Shown here piece by piece: positions 53,591 through 61,813 of a stretch of 64,000 nucleotides of DNA. Made by a program: the position numbers and the translations under genes. Each line of letters opens with the position of its first letter. Position 1 is the first letter of the stretch. The notes beneath the pieces are model-generated. The model was not told the origin of the DNA. It saw nothing but the letters and a program-made list of their open reading frames with translations, and searched no databases. The DNA lies in contig JAETQI010000017.1 of the NCBI GenBank assembly GCA_021770755.1, positions 1 to 64,000 on the forward strand. Reading direction: 5' to 3'. The stretch comes from Lachnospiraceae bacterium (GTDB lineage: Bacteria > Bacillota > Clostridia > Lachnospirales > Lachnospiraceae).

Positions 53591-54807
53591 TGAACGAGAT
53601 GCGCTATATCATAACAAAATACGGCGGGGGCATCTTGTCGTTTGCAGTCAATACCAAGACAGGCAGGATGGATTCCGTCAACTTTGTCCATGCCGGTCAA
53701 GGCGCGGACGATGTGACGATCGGCGATATCTTTGTCGCCAAAGTGAAAAATATTGCAAAGCAGCTCAACGCGGCTTTTATCGATTATGCCCCCGGCAAAA
53801 GAGGGTATCTGCCCATTTCTGACGGATATATCCCCCTCCTGACAAACCGCAGGTATGACGGCAGGATTCTGGCAGGAGATGACATTATCGTACAGCTTGA
53901 AAAGGAAGCTGTGCGCACAAAAGAGCCTGTGTTCACTACTAATCTGTCCATGGCAGGTAAATACAGCGTCGTTTCTTACGGCAACACCTACAAAGGCGTA
54001 TCCAAAAAATGTTCAAAACAGGAGCGGGAACAGCTCCGGGCTGCGATCCCGCAGGACATTGACTACGGTGTCGTCATCCGGACAAACGCCGCAGGTCTTC
54101 TGGAATGTGCATGTCAGGAAGCGCTGCAGCCTGTCACAAACGAGATCCGGTATCTAAGCGATAAAATGTCCGCTTTGATCCGCGATGGCGTCCACAGAAC
54201 ATGCTACAGCCGGATCTGGAGCGCCGCACAGCCTTATCTGACCAGGATGCGCGACGCCGGAACGGCATTCGAACGGATCGTTACAGACGATGCGCAGATC
54301 TATGATGAACTTACGGATTTTATGACGATATACATGCCGGAACAGCTTGACGGGATTTTCATGTATCAGGACGAGACCTACCCGCTGTACAAGCTCTACC
54401 GCGTCGAGACACAGCTCGACGAGCTGCTCTCCAAAAAGGTCTGGCTCAAGTCCGGCGCCTATCTGGTCATTGAGAAGACAGAAGCGATGTATGTGATCGA
54501 CGTCAACTCGGGGAAAAATATCACCCCAAAAGACAATGCAGCATATATCTGCCAGATCAATCTCGAAGCTGCCGATGAGATCATGCGTCAGATCCGGCTG
54601 AGAAACCTCACCGGAATGATATTGGTGGATTTCATCAATATGGAAGATCCCGGGAAAGACGATTCCCTGCTGCGGGAACTTCGGATCCTTGCCAAAAAAG
54701 ACCCTATCCAGACGACTGTCGTCGATATGACCGCACTCGGGCTTGTCGAGATCACCCGCAAAAAGACCACAAGATCGCTGGCGGAGCAGTTAAAAATAAT
54801 AAAATAA
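53590..54807 (+). CDS. rng: RNase E/G family ribonuclease, short form
   Basis: A 405-residue endoribonuclease. The S1-like domain DIFVAKVKNIAKQLNAAFID and the DNase-I-like catalytic site (VIDVNSG and LVDFINMED, giving the two metal-binding aspartates) are present. The usual C-terminal zinc-link CPxCxG is absent: the protein ends soon after GLVEITRKKTTRSL. E. coli RNase G has 489 residues. The 5'-monophosphate-dependent activity is likely, but tetramer formation through the zinc link is not. Confidence 0.85.
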   Translation: MNEMRYIITKYGGGILSFAVNTKTGRMDSVNFVHAGQGADDVTIGDIFVAKVKNIAKQLNAAFIDYAPGKRGYLPISDGYIPLLTNRRYDGRILAGDDIIVQLEKEAVRTKEPVFTTNLSMAGKYSVVSYGNTYKGVSKKCSKQEREQLRAAIPQDIDYGVVIRTNAAGLLECACQEALQPVTNEIRYLSDKMSALIRDGVHRTCYSRIWSAAQPYLTRMRDAGTAFERIVTDDAQIYDELTDFMTIYMPEQLDGIFMYQDETYPLYKLYRVETQLDELLSKKVWLKSGAYLVIEKTEAMYVIDVNSGKNITPKDNAAYICQINLEAADEIMRQIRLRNLTGMILVDFINMEDPGKDDSLLRELRILAKKDPIQTTVVDMTALGLVEITRKKTTRSLAEQLKIIK

Positions 54808-54833
54808 ATAATGAAAATAACGGTAAAAACACA

Positions 54834-54862
54834 TTGACAACTGCCCGCAACAATGCTAATAT
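54834..54862 (+). promoter_or_regulatory. Promoter of rplU-prp-rpmA
   Basis: A perfect TTGACA (54834-54839), 17 bases and TAATAT (54857-54862) with an extended TGC. Confidence 0.75.
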
Positions 54863-54945
54863 ATATGAGTATGCCGCATAACCAGGTTCAAGTGTATTTT
54901 CAAAATACCACCAAAGTTAGCGAGTAATTATTTAGGAGGTGCAAT
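54863..54945 (+). ncRNA. Putative L21 leader (ribosomal protein autoregulatory RNA)
   Basis: About 80 bases of 5' UTR lie upstream of rplU, with a small hairpin GTATT-ttcaa-AATAC, a conserved-looking AACCAGGTT, and the GGAGGTG site at its end. Firmicutes have an L21 leader in this place (Rfam L21_leader). The match is by position and general structure, not by a model search. Confidence 0.5.
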
Positions 54946-55251
54946 ATGTACGCAATTATTGCAACAGGTGGAAAGCAGTACAAGGTTTCCGAAGGCGATG
55001 TGATCAAGGTGGAGAAGCTTGACGTCGAGGAAGGAAGCACTGTAACTTTTGACAGTGTTATTGCTGTTAGCAATGATTCTCTCAAGGTAGGCGCTGATGT
55101 CGCGAACGCATCTGTATCCGCAACTGTCATGGAGCAGGGCAGAGACAGAAAGATCATCGTTTACAAGTACAAGAGAAAGACAGGCTATCACAAGAAAAAC
55201 GGTCATAGACAAGCATACACTCGGGTTAAGATTGATAAAATCAACGCTTAA
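54946..55251 (+). CDS. rplU: 50S ribosomal protein L21
   Basis: A 101-residue protein with [17 protein letters not shown] and the C-terminal [15 protein letters not shown], diagnostic for L21. AGGAGGTG precedes ATG 54946. It is the first gene of the L21-Prp-L27 group. Confidence 0.98.
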   Translation: MYAIIATGGKQYKVSEGDVIKVEKLDVEEGSTVTFDSVIAVSNDSLKVGADVANASVSATVMEQGRDRKIIVYKYKRKTGYHKKNGHRQAYTRVKIDKINA

Positions 55252-55274
55252 TAGATGTTGTTCGTTCAGATGAT

Positions 55275-55640
55275 ATGACTACGATTGTTATTTTTAAATC
55301 CAAAAACAGTTACAGAGGGTTCACCTGTATGGGACATGCGGGCTTTGGCCAGTCCGGCAATGATATCGTATGTGCCGCGATCTCGGTCTTGGTGATCAAC
55401 ACGCTAAATTCGATAGAGAAGCTGGCGATGGAGAATGTGATCACAAAGAGCGACGAAAGAGAAGGCTGTATCGAATGTCATTTTCCAGATGAGATCAACG
55501 ATCAGACAAAGCTTTTGATGGACTCCATGGTGATGGGTTTAAAAGAGATCGAAAAGAATTACGGTGGAAAGAAGAGCCCTTTTGCTTCAAAGAATCCGAA
55601 GAAAGGGCGATATTTCGAACTCATAATCAAGGAGGTGTAA
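55275..55640 (+). CDS. prp: Ribosomal-processing cysteine protease Prp
   Basis: A 121-residue protein with the histidine and cysteine active site in [18 protein letters not shown]. Prp removes the N-terminal extension of L27 in Firmicutes. It lies between rplU and rpmA, the normal place (24 and 5 bases). Length is normal. The partner L27 has the expected cleavage sequence. Confidence 0.95.
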   Translation: MTTIVIFKSKNSYRGFTCMGHAGFGQSGNDIVCAAISVLVINTLNSIEKLAMENVITKSDEREGCIECHFPDEINDQTKLLMDSMVMGLKEIEKNYGGKKSPFASKNPKKGRYFELIIKEV

Positions 55641-55644
55641 TACC

Positions 55645-55932
55645 ATGATGAAGTTAGATCTTCAGTTTTTTGCTCATAAAAAGGGAGTTGGTTCTACAAA
55701 AAACGGTAGAGATTCCGAGTCTAAGAGATTAGGTGCAAAGAGAGCAGATGGTCAGTTCGTAAAGGCAGGCAACATTTTATATAGACAGCGCGGAACAAAG
55801 ATTCATCCGGGCACAAATGTTGGAATCGGCGGAGACGATACATTGTTTGCATTAGTTGACGGTGTACTCAGATTCGAGAGAAAAGGAAGAGACAGAAAAC
55901 AGGCTTCCGTTTATCCTGTAGAAGAGAAATAA
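55645..55932 (+). CDS. rpmA: 50S ribosomal protein L27 with Prp-cleavable extension
   Basis: A 95-residue protein. The first nine residues, MMKLDLQFF, form the extension; the Prp site lies between F9 and A10 (QFF-AHKKG). The mature start [15 protein letters not shown] is the conserved arm that reaches the peptidyl-transferase centre. GGAGG lies 9 bases before ATG 55645. Confidence 0.98.
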   Translation: MMKLDLQFFAHKKGVGSTKNGRDSESKRLGAKRADGQFVKAGNILYRQRGTKIHPGTNVGIGGDDTLFALVDGVLRFERKGRDRKQASVYPVEEK

Positions 55933-55952
55933 GACCGCGTTACGAATCTACT

Positions 55953-55981
55953 AAGGCTTCAGGTTTCACCTGAAGCCTTTT
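55953..55981 (+). terminator. Terminator after rpmA
   Basis: AAGGCTTCAGGT and ACCTGAAGCCTT form a perfect 12-base stem, loop TTC, then TT. Confidence 0.88.
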
Positions 55982-56013
55982 CCATATGATCTTACAGAAA
56001 GGTTTTGAGAGAA

Positions 56014-57309
56014 ATGTTTGCAGACAGAGCCAAAATATATATCAGAAGCGGCAAGGGCGGTGACGGACATGTATCCTTCCGGCGCGAAAAATACGTACCA
56101 AACGGCGGTCCCGACGGCGGTGACGGCGGCAACGGCGGAAGTGTGATCTTTGAGGTGGATGAAGGTCTCAACACACTGACTGATTTTCGTCACATCAGAA
56201 AATACTGCGCCCAGGACGGCGAACAGGGCGGTAAACGAAACTGCCGCGGAAAAAACGGTGAGGACATCATCATAAAAGTTCCCGAAGGAACGGTCATAAA
56301 AGAGTTGGAGTCAGGCAGGATCATCGCTGATATGTCCGGTGAAAATCGCAGACAGATCTTATTGAGCGGCGGAAAAGGGGGCAACGGCAACCAGCATTAT
56401 GCCACCTCCACCATGCAGGCGCCCAAATATGCGCAGCCTGGACAGCCCGCTAAGGAACTCAATCTTTTCCTTGAACTGAAAGTGATCGCGGACGTCGGTC
56501 TTGTCGGATTTCCAAATGTCGGGAAATCCACACTGCTGTCCCGCGTCACAAACGCAAGACCAAAGATCGCCAATTATCATTTTACCACCCTAAATCCTAA
56601 TCTCGGGGTTGTAGATCTCGATGGCGGGAAAGGATTTGTGATCGCCGATATCCCGGGACTGATCGAAGGCGCCTCCGAGGGTGTGGGACTGGGACATGAA
56701 TTCCTGCGCCATATCGAGCGCACCAAAGTACTGATCCATCTGGTTGACGCTGCCTCGACAGAGGGACGTGATCCCATTGAGGATATCTATGCGATCAACA
56801 AGGAACTCGAAGCGTACAACGCAGATATCGCGCACAGACCCCAGGTGATCGCTGCCAATAAGATCGACGCGATCTATGCCGGAAGCGATGTGGATCCTGT
56901 CGCTAAGATCAGGGGAGAATTTGAACCAAAGGGAATCAAAGTATTTCCGATCTCGGCTGTCTCGGGACAGGGATTGAAGGAACTGCTGTATTATGTAGAA
57001 GACCTGCTTTCCCAGATCAACGAACCGCCCACTGTCTTTGAACCGGAATTTGATCCGGATACGGATATTGTCGTGGGAAATGAGCCGTATACGGTTGAAT
57101 ATGACGAGAAGAAGAACGAATATGTCGTGGAGGGACCGCGCATCGAAAAAATGCTTGGATACACGAATCTCGAATCAGAGCGCGGATTTAAATTTTTCCA
57201 GGAATTTCTGAAAAAGAATGAAATACTCGATGCGCTCGAACAGCTCGGGATCCAGGAGGGCGACACCGTGCGGATGTACGGATTGGCATTTAGTTATTAT
57301 AGAGAGTAA
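56014..57309 (+). CDS. obg: GTPase Obg (CgtA)
   Basis: A 431-residue ribosome-assembly GTPase. An N-terminal Obg domain (KIYIRSGKGGDGHVSFRREK; glycine-rich, about 1-158), a G domain with GFPNVGKS and ANKID, and a C-terminal OCT domain are present. Involved in late 50S assembly and the stringent and sporulation responses. The start MFADRAKI at 56014 is like other members; an upstream TTG is less likely. Confidence 0.96.
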   Translation: MFADRAKIYIRSGKGGDGHVSFRREKYVPNGGPDGGDGGNGGSVIFEVDEGLNTLTDFRHIRKYCAQDGEQGGKRNCRGKNGEDIIIKVPEGTVIKELESGRIIADMSGENRRQILLSGGKGGNGNQHYATSTMQAPKYAQPGQPAKELNLFLELKVIADVGLVGFPNVGKSTLLSRVTNARPKIANYHFTTLNPNLGVVDLDGGKGFVIADIPGLIEGASEGVGLGHEFLRHIERTKVLIHLVDAASTEGRDPIEDIYAINKELEAYNADIAHRPQVIAANKIDAIYAGSDVDPVAKIRGEFEPKGIKVFPISAVSGQGLKELLYYVEDLLSQINEPPTVFEPEFDPDTDIVVGNEPYTVEYDEKKNEYVVEGPRIEKMLGYTNLESERGFKFFQEFLKKNEILDALEQLGIQEGDTVRMYGLAFSYYRE

Positions 57310-57337
57310 AAGAAAGGAATAGGAAGGGAAGTACATT

Positions 57338-57628
57338 ATGACAAGCAAGCAGAGATCTTACCTGAAAGGACTGGCGATGAACTTAGAGCCTGTATTTCAG
57401 ATCGGAAAATTATCAGTCACACCTGAAAATGTTGAGGCAATTTCAGAAGTTTTCAATACCCATGAGCTGGTCAAGATCGCAGTCCTGAAAAACTGCGTCG
57501 ACGATCCCAAAGAGATCGCAACAGTTATCGCCGAGCGCACACATGCACAGGTTGTCCAGGTGATCGGAAAGAAGATCGTACTATATAAGCCATTTAAGGA
57601 GAACCCCAAGATCGTTCTGCCAAAATAA
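57338..57628 (+). CDS. yhbY: RNA-binding protein YhbY (CRM domain)
   Basis: A 96-residue protein with the CRM fold: LTSKQRSYLKGLA-like start and the EPVFQIGK and VIGKKIVLYKPF blocks. It associates with pre-50S particles. It lies between obg and nadD, as in many Firmicutes. AGGAAGGGAAG precedes ATG 57338. Confidence 0.95.
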   Translation: MTSKQRSYLKGLAMNLEPVFQIGKLSVTPENVEAISEVFNTHELVKIAVLKNCVDDPKEIATVIAERTHAQVVQVIGKKIVLYKPFKENPKIVLPK

Positions 57629-57641
57629 ACGGAGGTATTCC

Positions 57642-58253
57642 ATGAAAAGCGGAAAGCGAATCGGAATCATGGGCGGCACGTTTGATCCCATCCACAACGG
57701 TCATCTAAAGCTGGCCCAAAGGGCGCAGGAACAGGCTGCATTGGATAAAGTCCTGTTTATGCCAAGCGGCAATTCCTACATGAAAAGCAATGTTTTGGAA
57801 ACGCAAAAACGGGTTGAAATGGTGGCGCTGGCAATAGAGCAGTATCCCAATTTTGAACTGTCCCTGATCGAAGCCAGGAAACCAGGCAATACCTACACCT
57901 GCGAGACACTGCAATCCCTGACGGCATCCCATCCGGATATGCAGTACTATCTGATCATGGGGGCAGATATCCTGTTCCAGATAGAGCAGTGGCGGAATCC
58001 GGAACAGATCTTTCAGATGGCGGTGCTGGTATGTGCAGTGCGCGATGATCATGATCTGAACGCGATCCGGAAAAAAGGAAGCCTTCTTGCGGCATCCGGC
58101 GCAGATATCATTTATCTCAATATGCCGAAATTAGAGATATCCTCTACAGATATAAGAGCAAAAGTGAAAAGCAGCCTGTCCATCTCGGAGCTGGTTCCTC
58201 CGGCGGTTGCACACTATATAGAACAGGAGCATTTATATTATGAAGAAGATTAA
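57642..58253 (+). CDS. nadD: Nicotinate-nucleotide adenylyltransferase
   Basis: A 203-residue nucleotidyltransferase of NAD synthesis. GIMGGTFDPIHNGHLKLA contains the HxGH site, and ISSTDIRAK the C-terminal ISSTxxR motif. GGAGG lies before ATG 57642. Its end overlaps yqeK by 14 bases. Confidence 0.96.
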   Translation: MKSGKRIGIMGGTFDPIHNGHLKLAQRAQEQAALDKVLFMPSGNSYMKSNVLETQKRVEMVALAIEQYPNFELSLIEARKPGNTYTCETLQSLTASHPDMQYYLIMGADILFQIEQWRNPEQIFQMAVLVCAVRDDHDLNAIRKKGSLLAASGADIIYLNMPKLEISSTDIRAKVKSSLSISELVPPAVAHYIEQEHLYYEED

Positions 58254-58839
58254 AAAATACTTAAAGAAACATTTGACTAAAGACCGATATCATCATACAC
58301 TTGGTGTTGCGTATACGGCGATCGCGATGGCAATGCGGTACAACCATGATCCCGGCAATTCTGATTTCATAAAGAGAGCTGAGACTGCAGGGCTTCTTCA
58401 TGACTGTGCCAAATGCATGGATAACGACAAGAAACTTCATATATGCGAGAAAAACAATATCCCATACAGCAGTTTCGAGGCAAGTCACCCGTACCTTTTG
58501 CACGGAAAAGTGGGCGCGTATATCGCCAAAACCAAATTCGGCATCCAGGATGAGGACATTCTCCAGGCGATCACATGGCACACTACCGGACGTCCCGATA
58601 TGTCGCTGCTCGAAAAGATCATCTTCATTGCAGATTATATAGAGCCTTCCCGCAACCCAATCCCGGAGCTTGATCTGATCCGGCAGATTGCATTTATCGA
58701 TATCGACAAGGCCATGGAGAAGATACTGGCTAACACCCTCAAATTCCTTGAGACAAAAGGAAATCCCATAGATGTTATGACACAGACAACTTATGATAGC
58801 TATGTACGGCCTGCATATAAAGGAGGAAATTTCGCTTGA
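58240..58839 (+). CDS. yqeK: HD-domain phosphohydrolase YqeK (Ap4A hydrolase)
   Basis: A 199-residue HD protein with H-D pair in LLHDCAKCMD, a first histidine in RYHHTLGVAYTA and HTTGRPDMS later. It hydrolyses diadenosine tetraphosphate symmetrically. Translation is coupled to nadD (14-base overlap) and to rsfS (4-base overlap). Confidence 0.94.
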   Translation: MKKIKKYLKKHLTKDRYHHTLGVAYTAIAMAMRYNHDPGNSDFIKRAETAGLLHDCAKCMDNDKKLHICEKNNIPYSSFEASHPYLLHGKVGAYIAKTKFGIQDEDILQAITWHTTGRPDMSLLEKIIFIADYIEPSRNPIPELDLIRQIAFIDIDKAMEKILANTLKFLETKGNPIDVMTQTTYDSYVRPAYKGGNFA

Positions 58840-59189
58840 ACAACATTAACATTACTTTAAAGACCGTTTTAAATGCCCTTGAAGATAAGAAGGCAGAAGA
58901 TATTGCACTTATTGATATCCATGAAGTGTCTACGATCGCAGATTACTTTGTGATCACAAACGGTACAAACACGAGCCAGATACAGGCATTGGCAGATCAT
59001 GTGGAAGAGCAGCTCGCCAGGAGCGGTGTCCATCCCAGGAGTGTGGAAGGCTATAATGCCGCAAACTGGATCCTGATGGACTACAATGACATCCTTGTAC
59101 ACGTATTTGACAAGGAGAGTCGTGGATTCTATGACCTGGAGCGCATGTGGCGCGACGGAAAGGTTGTTGATATCAGGACGATGCAATAA
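58836..59189 (+). CDS. rsfS: Ribosome silencing factor RsfS
   Basis: A 117-residue protein with KAEDIALIDIHEVSTIADYFVITNG and GYNAANWILMDYNDILVHVFD, diagnostic for RsfS (RsfA). It binds L14 and blocks 30S joining in starvation. The start is TTG 58836, overlapping the yqeK stop (TTGA), with GGAGG upstream. End of the operon. Confidence 0.95.
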   Translation: MNNINITLKTVLNALEDKKAEDIALIDIHEVSTIADYFVITNGTNTSQIQALADHVEEQLARSGVHPRSVEGYNAANWILMDYNDILVHVFDKESRGFYDLERMWRDGKVVDIRTMQ

Positions 59190-59221
59190 GTGATACATGT
59201 TTCCAATACATGCAAATGTAC

Positions 59222-59259
59222 AAAAAGCGGTCAGATACGAAAGTATTGACCGCTTTTTA
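59222..59259 (+). terminator. Terminator after rsfS
   Basis: AAAAAGCGGTCA and TGACCGCTTTTT form a perfect 12-base stem. The third structured repeat begins two bases after the T-run. Confidence 0.93.
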
Positions 59260-59260
59260 T

Positions 59261-59362
59261 GCACACGGGCGTTCAGAGGAAAAATGTCAGCATGCGCTGA
59301 CGGACGCCCGGCGCACAAGTAGGGGAAGAAGAGGCTCTTCCCTACTCGATTGCACACGGGCG
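59261..59362 (+). repeat. Structured intergenic repeat, copy 3
   Basis: GCACACGGGCGTTC starts the 5' arm; it pairs with GGACGCCCG around AGAGGAAAAAT and GTCAGC-atgc-GCTGAC. Then follow the GTAGGGGAAG...CTTCCCTAC hairpin, CGATT and the start of a second unit (GCACACGGGCG) that breaks off. Against copy 1 the outer stem has changed on both sides (ACCC/GGGT to GTTC/GGAC), keeping pairing with one G-T pair. Confidence 0.8.
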
Positions 59363-59382
59363 AAATACTCACCGATCACAAT

Positions 59383-60000
59383 TTAGTGATATAAACGAAA
59401 TACACCGTATACTTTTCCCAGAATTTCTACATCATCTAAGATAATGGGATCCATCGTATCGTTCTCCGGCTGAAGTCTGTAATGTCCGTCTTCCTTATAG
59501 TATGTCTTGACAGTCGCGGAATCATCCACCAGAGCCACAACCGTATCACCGTTTTCAGCGGTATTGCACGCGTGAATAAAGATCTGATCACCGTTAAAAA
59601 TACCTGCATTGATCATACTGTCACCTTTCACCTTTAATACAAAGGACTCGCCGGCCGGCACCATCTCCGCCGGGATCGGGAAGTATCCCTCGATGTTCTG
59701 CTCTGCAAGGATCGGTAAGCCGGCAGCAACCGTTCCCACGATCGGCACGCTTGTCATCTCGAGCCGGACCATCTGGAAGCTGTCATCCATGATCTCGATC
59801 GCGCGGGGCTTCGTCGGATCCCTTCTGATATATCCGTTCTTTTCAAGTGTCTCGAGATGTGAGTGAACAGAAGAAGTGGACTTTAAGTTTACTGCCTCGC
59901 AGATCTCCCGGACTGATGGCGGATAACCTTTTCTGAGAATCTCCGCTTTGATAAATTCCAAAATTTCTTTTTGTTTTGCTGTTATTTTTCCATATGCCAT
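59383..60000 (-). CDS. lexA: SOS repressor LexA
   Basis: A 205-residue repressor-protease. The N-terminal winged helix is followed by the self-cleavage site A93-G94 (VGTVAAGLPILAE) and the catalytic dyad S128 (KGDSM) and K165 (SATVKTYY). It turns off SOS genes until RecA filaments trigger cleavage. AGGAGG precedes ATG 60000. LexA-like boxes in its own promoter predict autoregulation. Confidence 0.97.
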   Translation of the reverse strand: MAYGKITAKQKEILEFIKAEILRKGYPPSVREICEAVNLKSTSSVHSHLETLEKNGYIRRDPTKPRAIEIMDDSFQMVRLEMTSVPIVGTVAAGLPILAEQNIEGYFPIPAEMVPAGESFVLKVKGDSMINAGIFNGDQIFIHACNTAENGDTVVALVDDSATVKTYYKEDGHYRLQPENDTMDPIILDDVEILGKVYGVFRLYH

Positions 60001-60063
60001 ATGTAATGCCTCCTTTTTTGTGATCGTTTCCCGAAATTTTAATATTCTCCGAGACCCTATGTT

Positions 60064-60092
60064 ATTATAACATACTTTTCTGAAAAATGCAA
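60064..60092 (-). promoter_or_regulatory. Promoter of lexA
   Basis: On the minus strand TTGCAT (60092-60087), 17 bases and a perfect extended TGTTATAAT (TATAAT 60069-60064). A LexA-like box overlaps the -35. Confidence 0.65.
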
Positions 60093-60119
60093 ACGTATAT
60101 TCCGAAAAATTGTTTGGAA
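60090..60119. promoter_or_regulatory. LexA-like boxes D and A
   Basis: Box D, minus strand GGAATATACGTTTG (60103-60090), fits the Firmicutes box CGAACRNRYGTTYC at 11 of 14 positions. Box A, TTCCGAAAAATTGTTTGGAA (60100-60119), is a 20-base near-palindrome with the same spacing. They overlap and cover the lexA -35. Confidence 0.55.
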
Positions 60120-60135
60120 ATTTTTCATAAAAGTA

Positions 60136-60164
60136 TTGACAATCAAAACTTTGTTCTGTATAAT
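60136..60164 (+). promoter_or_regulatory. Consensus sigma-A promoter of the LysM gene
   Basis: TTGACA (60136-60141), 17 bases and TATAAT (60159-60164); both hexamers perfect. A promoter this strong implies repression. Confidence 0.85.
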
Positions 60165-60170
60165 CTGTTT

Positions 60171-60198
60171 AAACAACTGTTCGGAATAATTGTTTGGA
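60171..60198. promoter_or_regulatory. LexA-like boxes B and C
   Basis: Box B, minus strand CGAACAGTTGTTT (60183-60171), is close to the LexA consensus. Box C, CGGAATAATTGTTTGG (60182-60197), follows it. Both lie just after the -10, in place to block the LysM gene. Then TTGTTTGGAAATC is repeated in tandem (60190-60215). Confidence 0.5.
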
Positions 60199-60250
60199 AA
60201 TCTTGTTTGGAAATCTTGTTCGTTCTATTTCTGTAAAGGAGAAATATACT

Positions 60251-60625
60251 ATGAATGCTACCGATTATACGACAAAGGCACTGCTCAACAGGCAAAAACG
60301 CAAAAGACAGGTAAGACATCATATGATCGCTTTGATCCTGTCCCTTATCATTATGATCACCGTATCATTTCTGCTGGCTTCTTTTTCAACGGAAGCCAAT
60401 GATATGGAACATCAGCCATCTTACAAATACTATAAGAGCATCGAGATCGCAAAGGGGGACACCCTCTGGTCGATCGCCAACGACAATTTTGATCCGGATC
60501 ATTACAAGGATATCTATGAGTATGTCTCAGAAGTAAAGAAGCTGAATACCCTTTCTTCTGATGCAATTGTCGCTGGCAACTACGTTATCGTTCCATACTA
60601 TGCGTCTGATTTTGTGAATGATTAG
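60251..60625 (+). CDS. Membrane-anchored LysM protein, YneA-like SOS division inhibitor candidate
   Basis: A 124-residue protein: a basic cytosolic start (NRQKRKRQVRHH), one membrane helix (about 24-44) and an extracellular LysM domain (about 60-118, IEIAKGDTLWSIA). Size, topology and position divergent from lexA match YneA of Bacillus, which halts division during SOS. Sequence likeness beyond this is modest. AAAGGAG precedes ATG 60251. Its end overlaps the convergent recombinase gene by 4 bases. Confidence 0.75.
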   Translation: MNATDYTTKALLNRQKRKRQVRHHMIALILSLIIMITVSFLLASFSTEANDMEHQPSYKYYKSIEIAKGDTLWSIANDNFDPDHYKDIYEYVSEVKKLNTLSSDAIVAGNYVIVPYYASDFVND

Positions 60626-61683
60626 CGTTTTTCCCTTAATATAACTGCTTTCGCTGCCTGACGGCGTCTGTCCTCCTCGAGAGCAGCGTAATGCTTTCTG
60701 GTGGTATTTACATCCTTGTGGCCAAGTACGTCTGCCACAAGGTAAATATCCCCAGTTTCCCTATAGAGGGTCGTACCGTAAGTACTCCTCAATTTGTGGG
60801 GAGTGATCTTTTTCAGCGACGTGACCACAGATGCATATTTTTTGACCAGATTTTCTACAGCGCGCACAGTGATCCGTTTATTCTGCATAGACAGAAACAG
60901 GGCATCCTCATGTCCCTGAACAGGCGTCATGTTCGACCGCTGTTCCAGGTAATCAAGGAGTGCCAGCTCGACCTCCTCGCCAAAATATACAACGGCTTCA
61001 TACCCGCCCTTGCGCCGTATTTTGATTCCGTTGTTCTTAAAGTCGACATCCTGTATATCAACGCCGACACACTCGGATACACGGATTCCTGTACCAAGCA
61101 TCAGTGTGAGCAGTGCGATGTCCCTCAGCTTGTTCTTCTCGTGATATTGGAGCTGTTTTTTGGTGAGGTTCTCCCCTGTCTCGACAGTATCCAGCAATAT
61201 GGCGACCTCATCGGGGTCCAGCCTGATGATCTCCTTGTCATGCAGTTTTGGCATCTGAACAAGGGCGGCAGGATTTTTTTCGATCATCTCGTTCCTGAAA
61301 AAGTAATTATAAAAGCTTCTCAGGGAGGCGAGCTTCCTAGCCTTCCCCCGCTCATCGTTCATGTATTCCTTGCCATCCTTTGTATAGTAAGTACAGTGCT
61401 CCAGATATTCCTCGATATCCATCCGCGTGATCAGATCAAGGATCTCGAGCCGATATTCCTTGATCGGCGTTTTCTTGAAAACGGAATTATTATCATGCAG
61501 GTATTCGAAAAACACACGGATGTCGTACGCGTAGGCAACCCTGGTCCTGCTCGATATGTATTCCTGCATTCCTCTGAAATATTGCCCGCAGAAGGGTGGA
61601 AGAGTGTCCAGCAGTTCTCTCAAGTGCATGATATTCTTCTTATTTACTTCGTCATGATAGGTTGATTTGTTTACTTTTTCCAC
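60622..61683 (-). CDS. Tyrosine recombinase (XerC/XerD-like integrase)
   Basis: A 353-residue protein with an N-terminal core-binding domain (SSRTRVAYAYDIRVFFEYL) and a catalytic domain with R (GTGIRVSECVG), HxxR (HKLRSTYGT), H (GHKDVNTT) and the nucleophile Y (RKHYAAL). All active residues are present. No other mobile-element genes are near, so it may be a chromosomal Xer-type enzyme. GTG 61683 has GAGGAG 10 bases upstream; an ATG at 61734 would give 370 residues. Confidence 0.88.
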   Translation of the reverse strand: MEKVNKSTYHDEVNKKNIMHLRELLDTLPPFCGQYFRGMQEYISSRTRVAYAYDIRVFFEYLHDNNSVFKKTPIKEYRLEILDLITRMDIEEYLEHCTYYTKDGKEYMNDERGKARKLASLRSFYNYFFRNEMIEKNPAALVQMPKLHDKEIIRLDPDEVAILLDTVETGENLTKKQLQYHEKNKLRDIALLTLMLGTGIRVSECVGVDIQDVDFKNNGIKIRRKGGYEAVVYFGEEVELALLDYLEQRSNMTPVQGHEDALFLSMQNKRITVRAVENLVKKYASVVTSLKKITPHKLRSTYGTTLYRETGDIYLVADVLGHKDVNTTRKHYAALEEDRRRQAAKAVILREKR

Positions 61684-61738
61684 CTGAATGCAACTCCTCT
61701 TAATTAATAAAACTTTAGTATAATTATCTGCCATAATG

Positions 61739-61747
61739 TGCTATAAT
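61739..61747 (+). promoter_or_regulatory. Extended -10 promoter of the AI-2E transporter gene
   Basis: TGCTATAAT with a perfect TATAAT at 61742-61747; no good -35. Confidence 0.45.
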
Positions 61748-61813
61748 CATTCTATACCATTTTACAAAATAAATCCAATAAAAAATTGGACAAGATAGGA
61801 GATAAGTCAGAGA

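Noticed and set aside
60691-61665. A 324-codon plus-strand open frame antisense to the tyrosine recombinase
   Set aside because: The recombinase has all catalytic residues and a start site; the opposite frame has neither.
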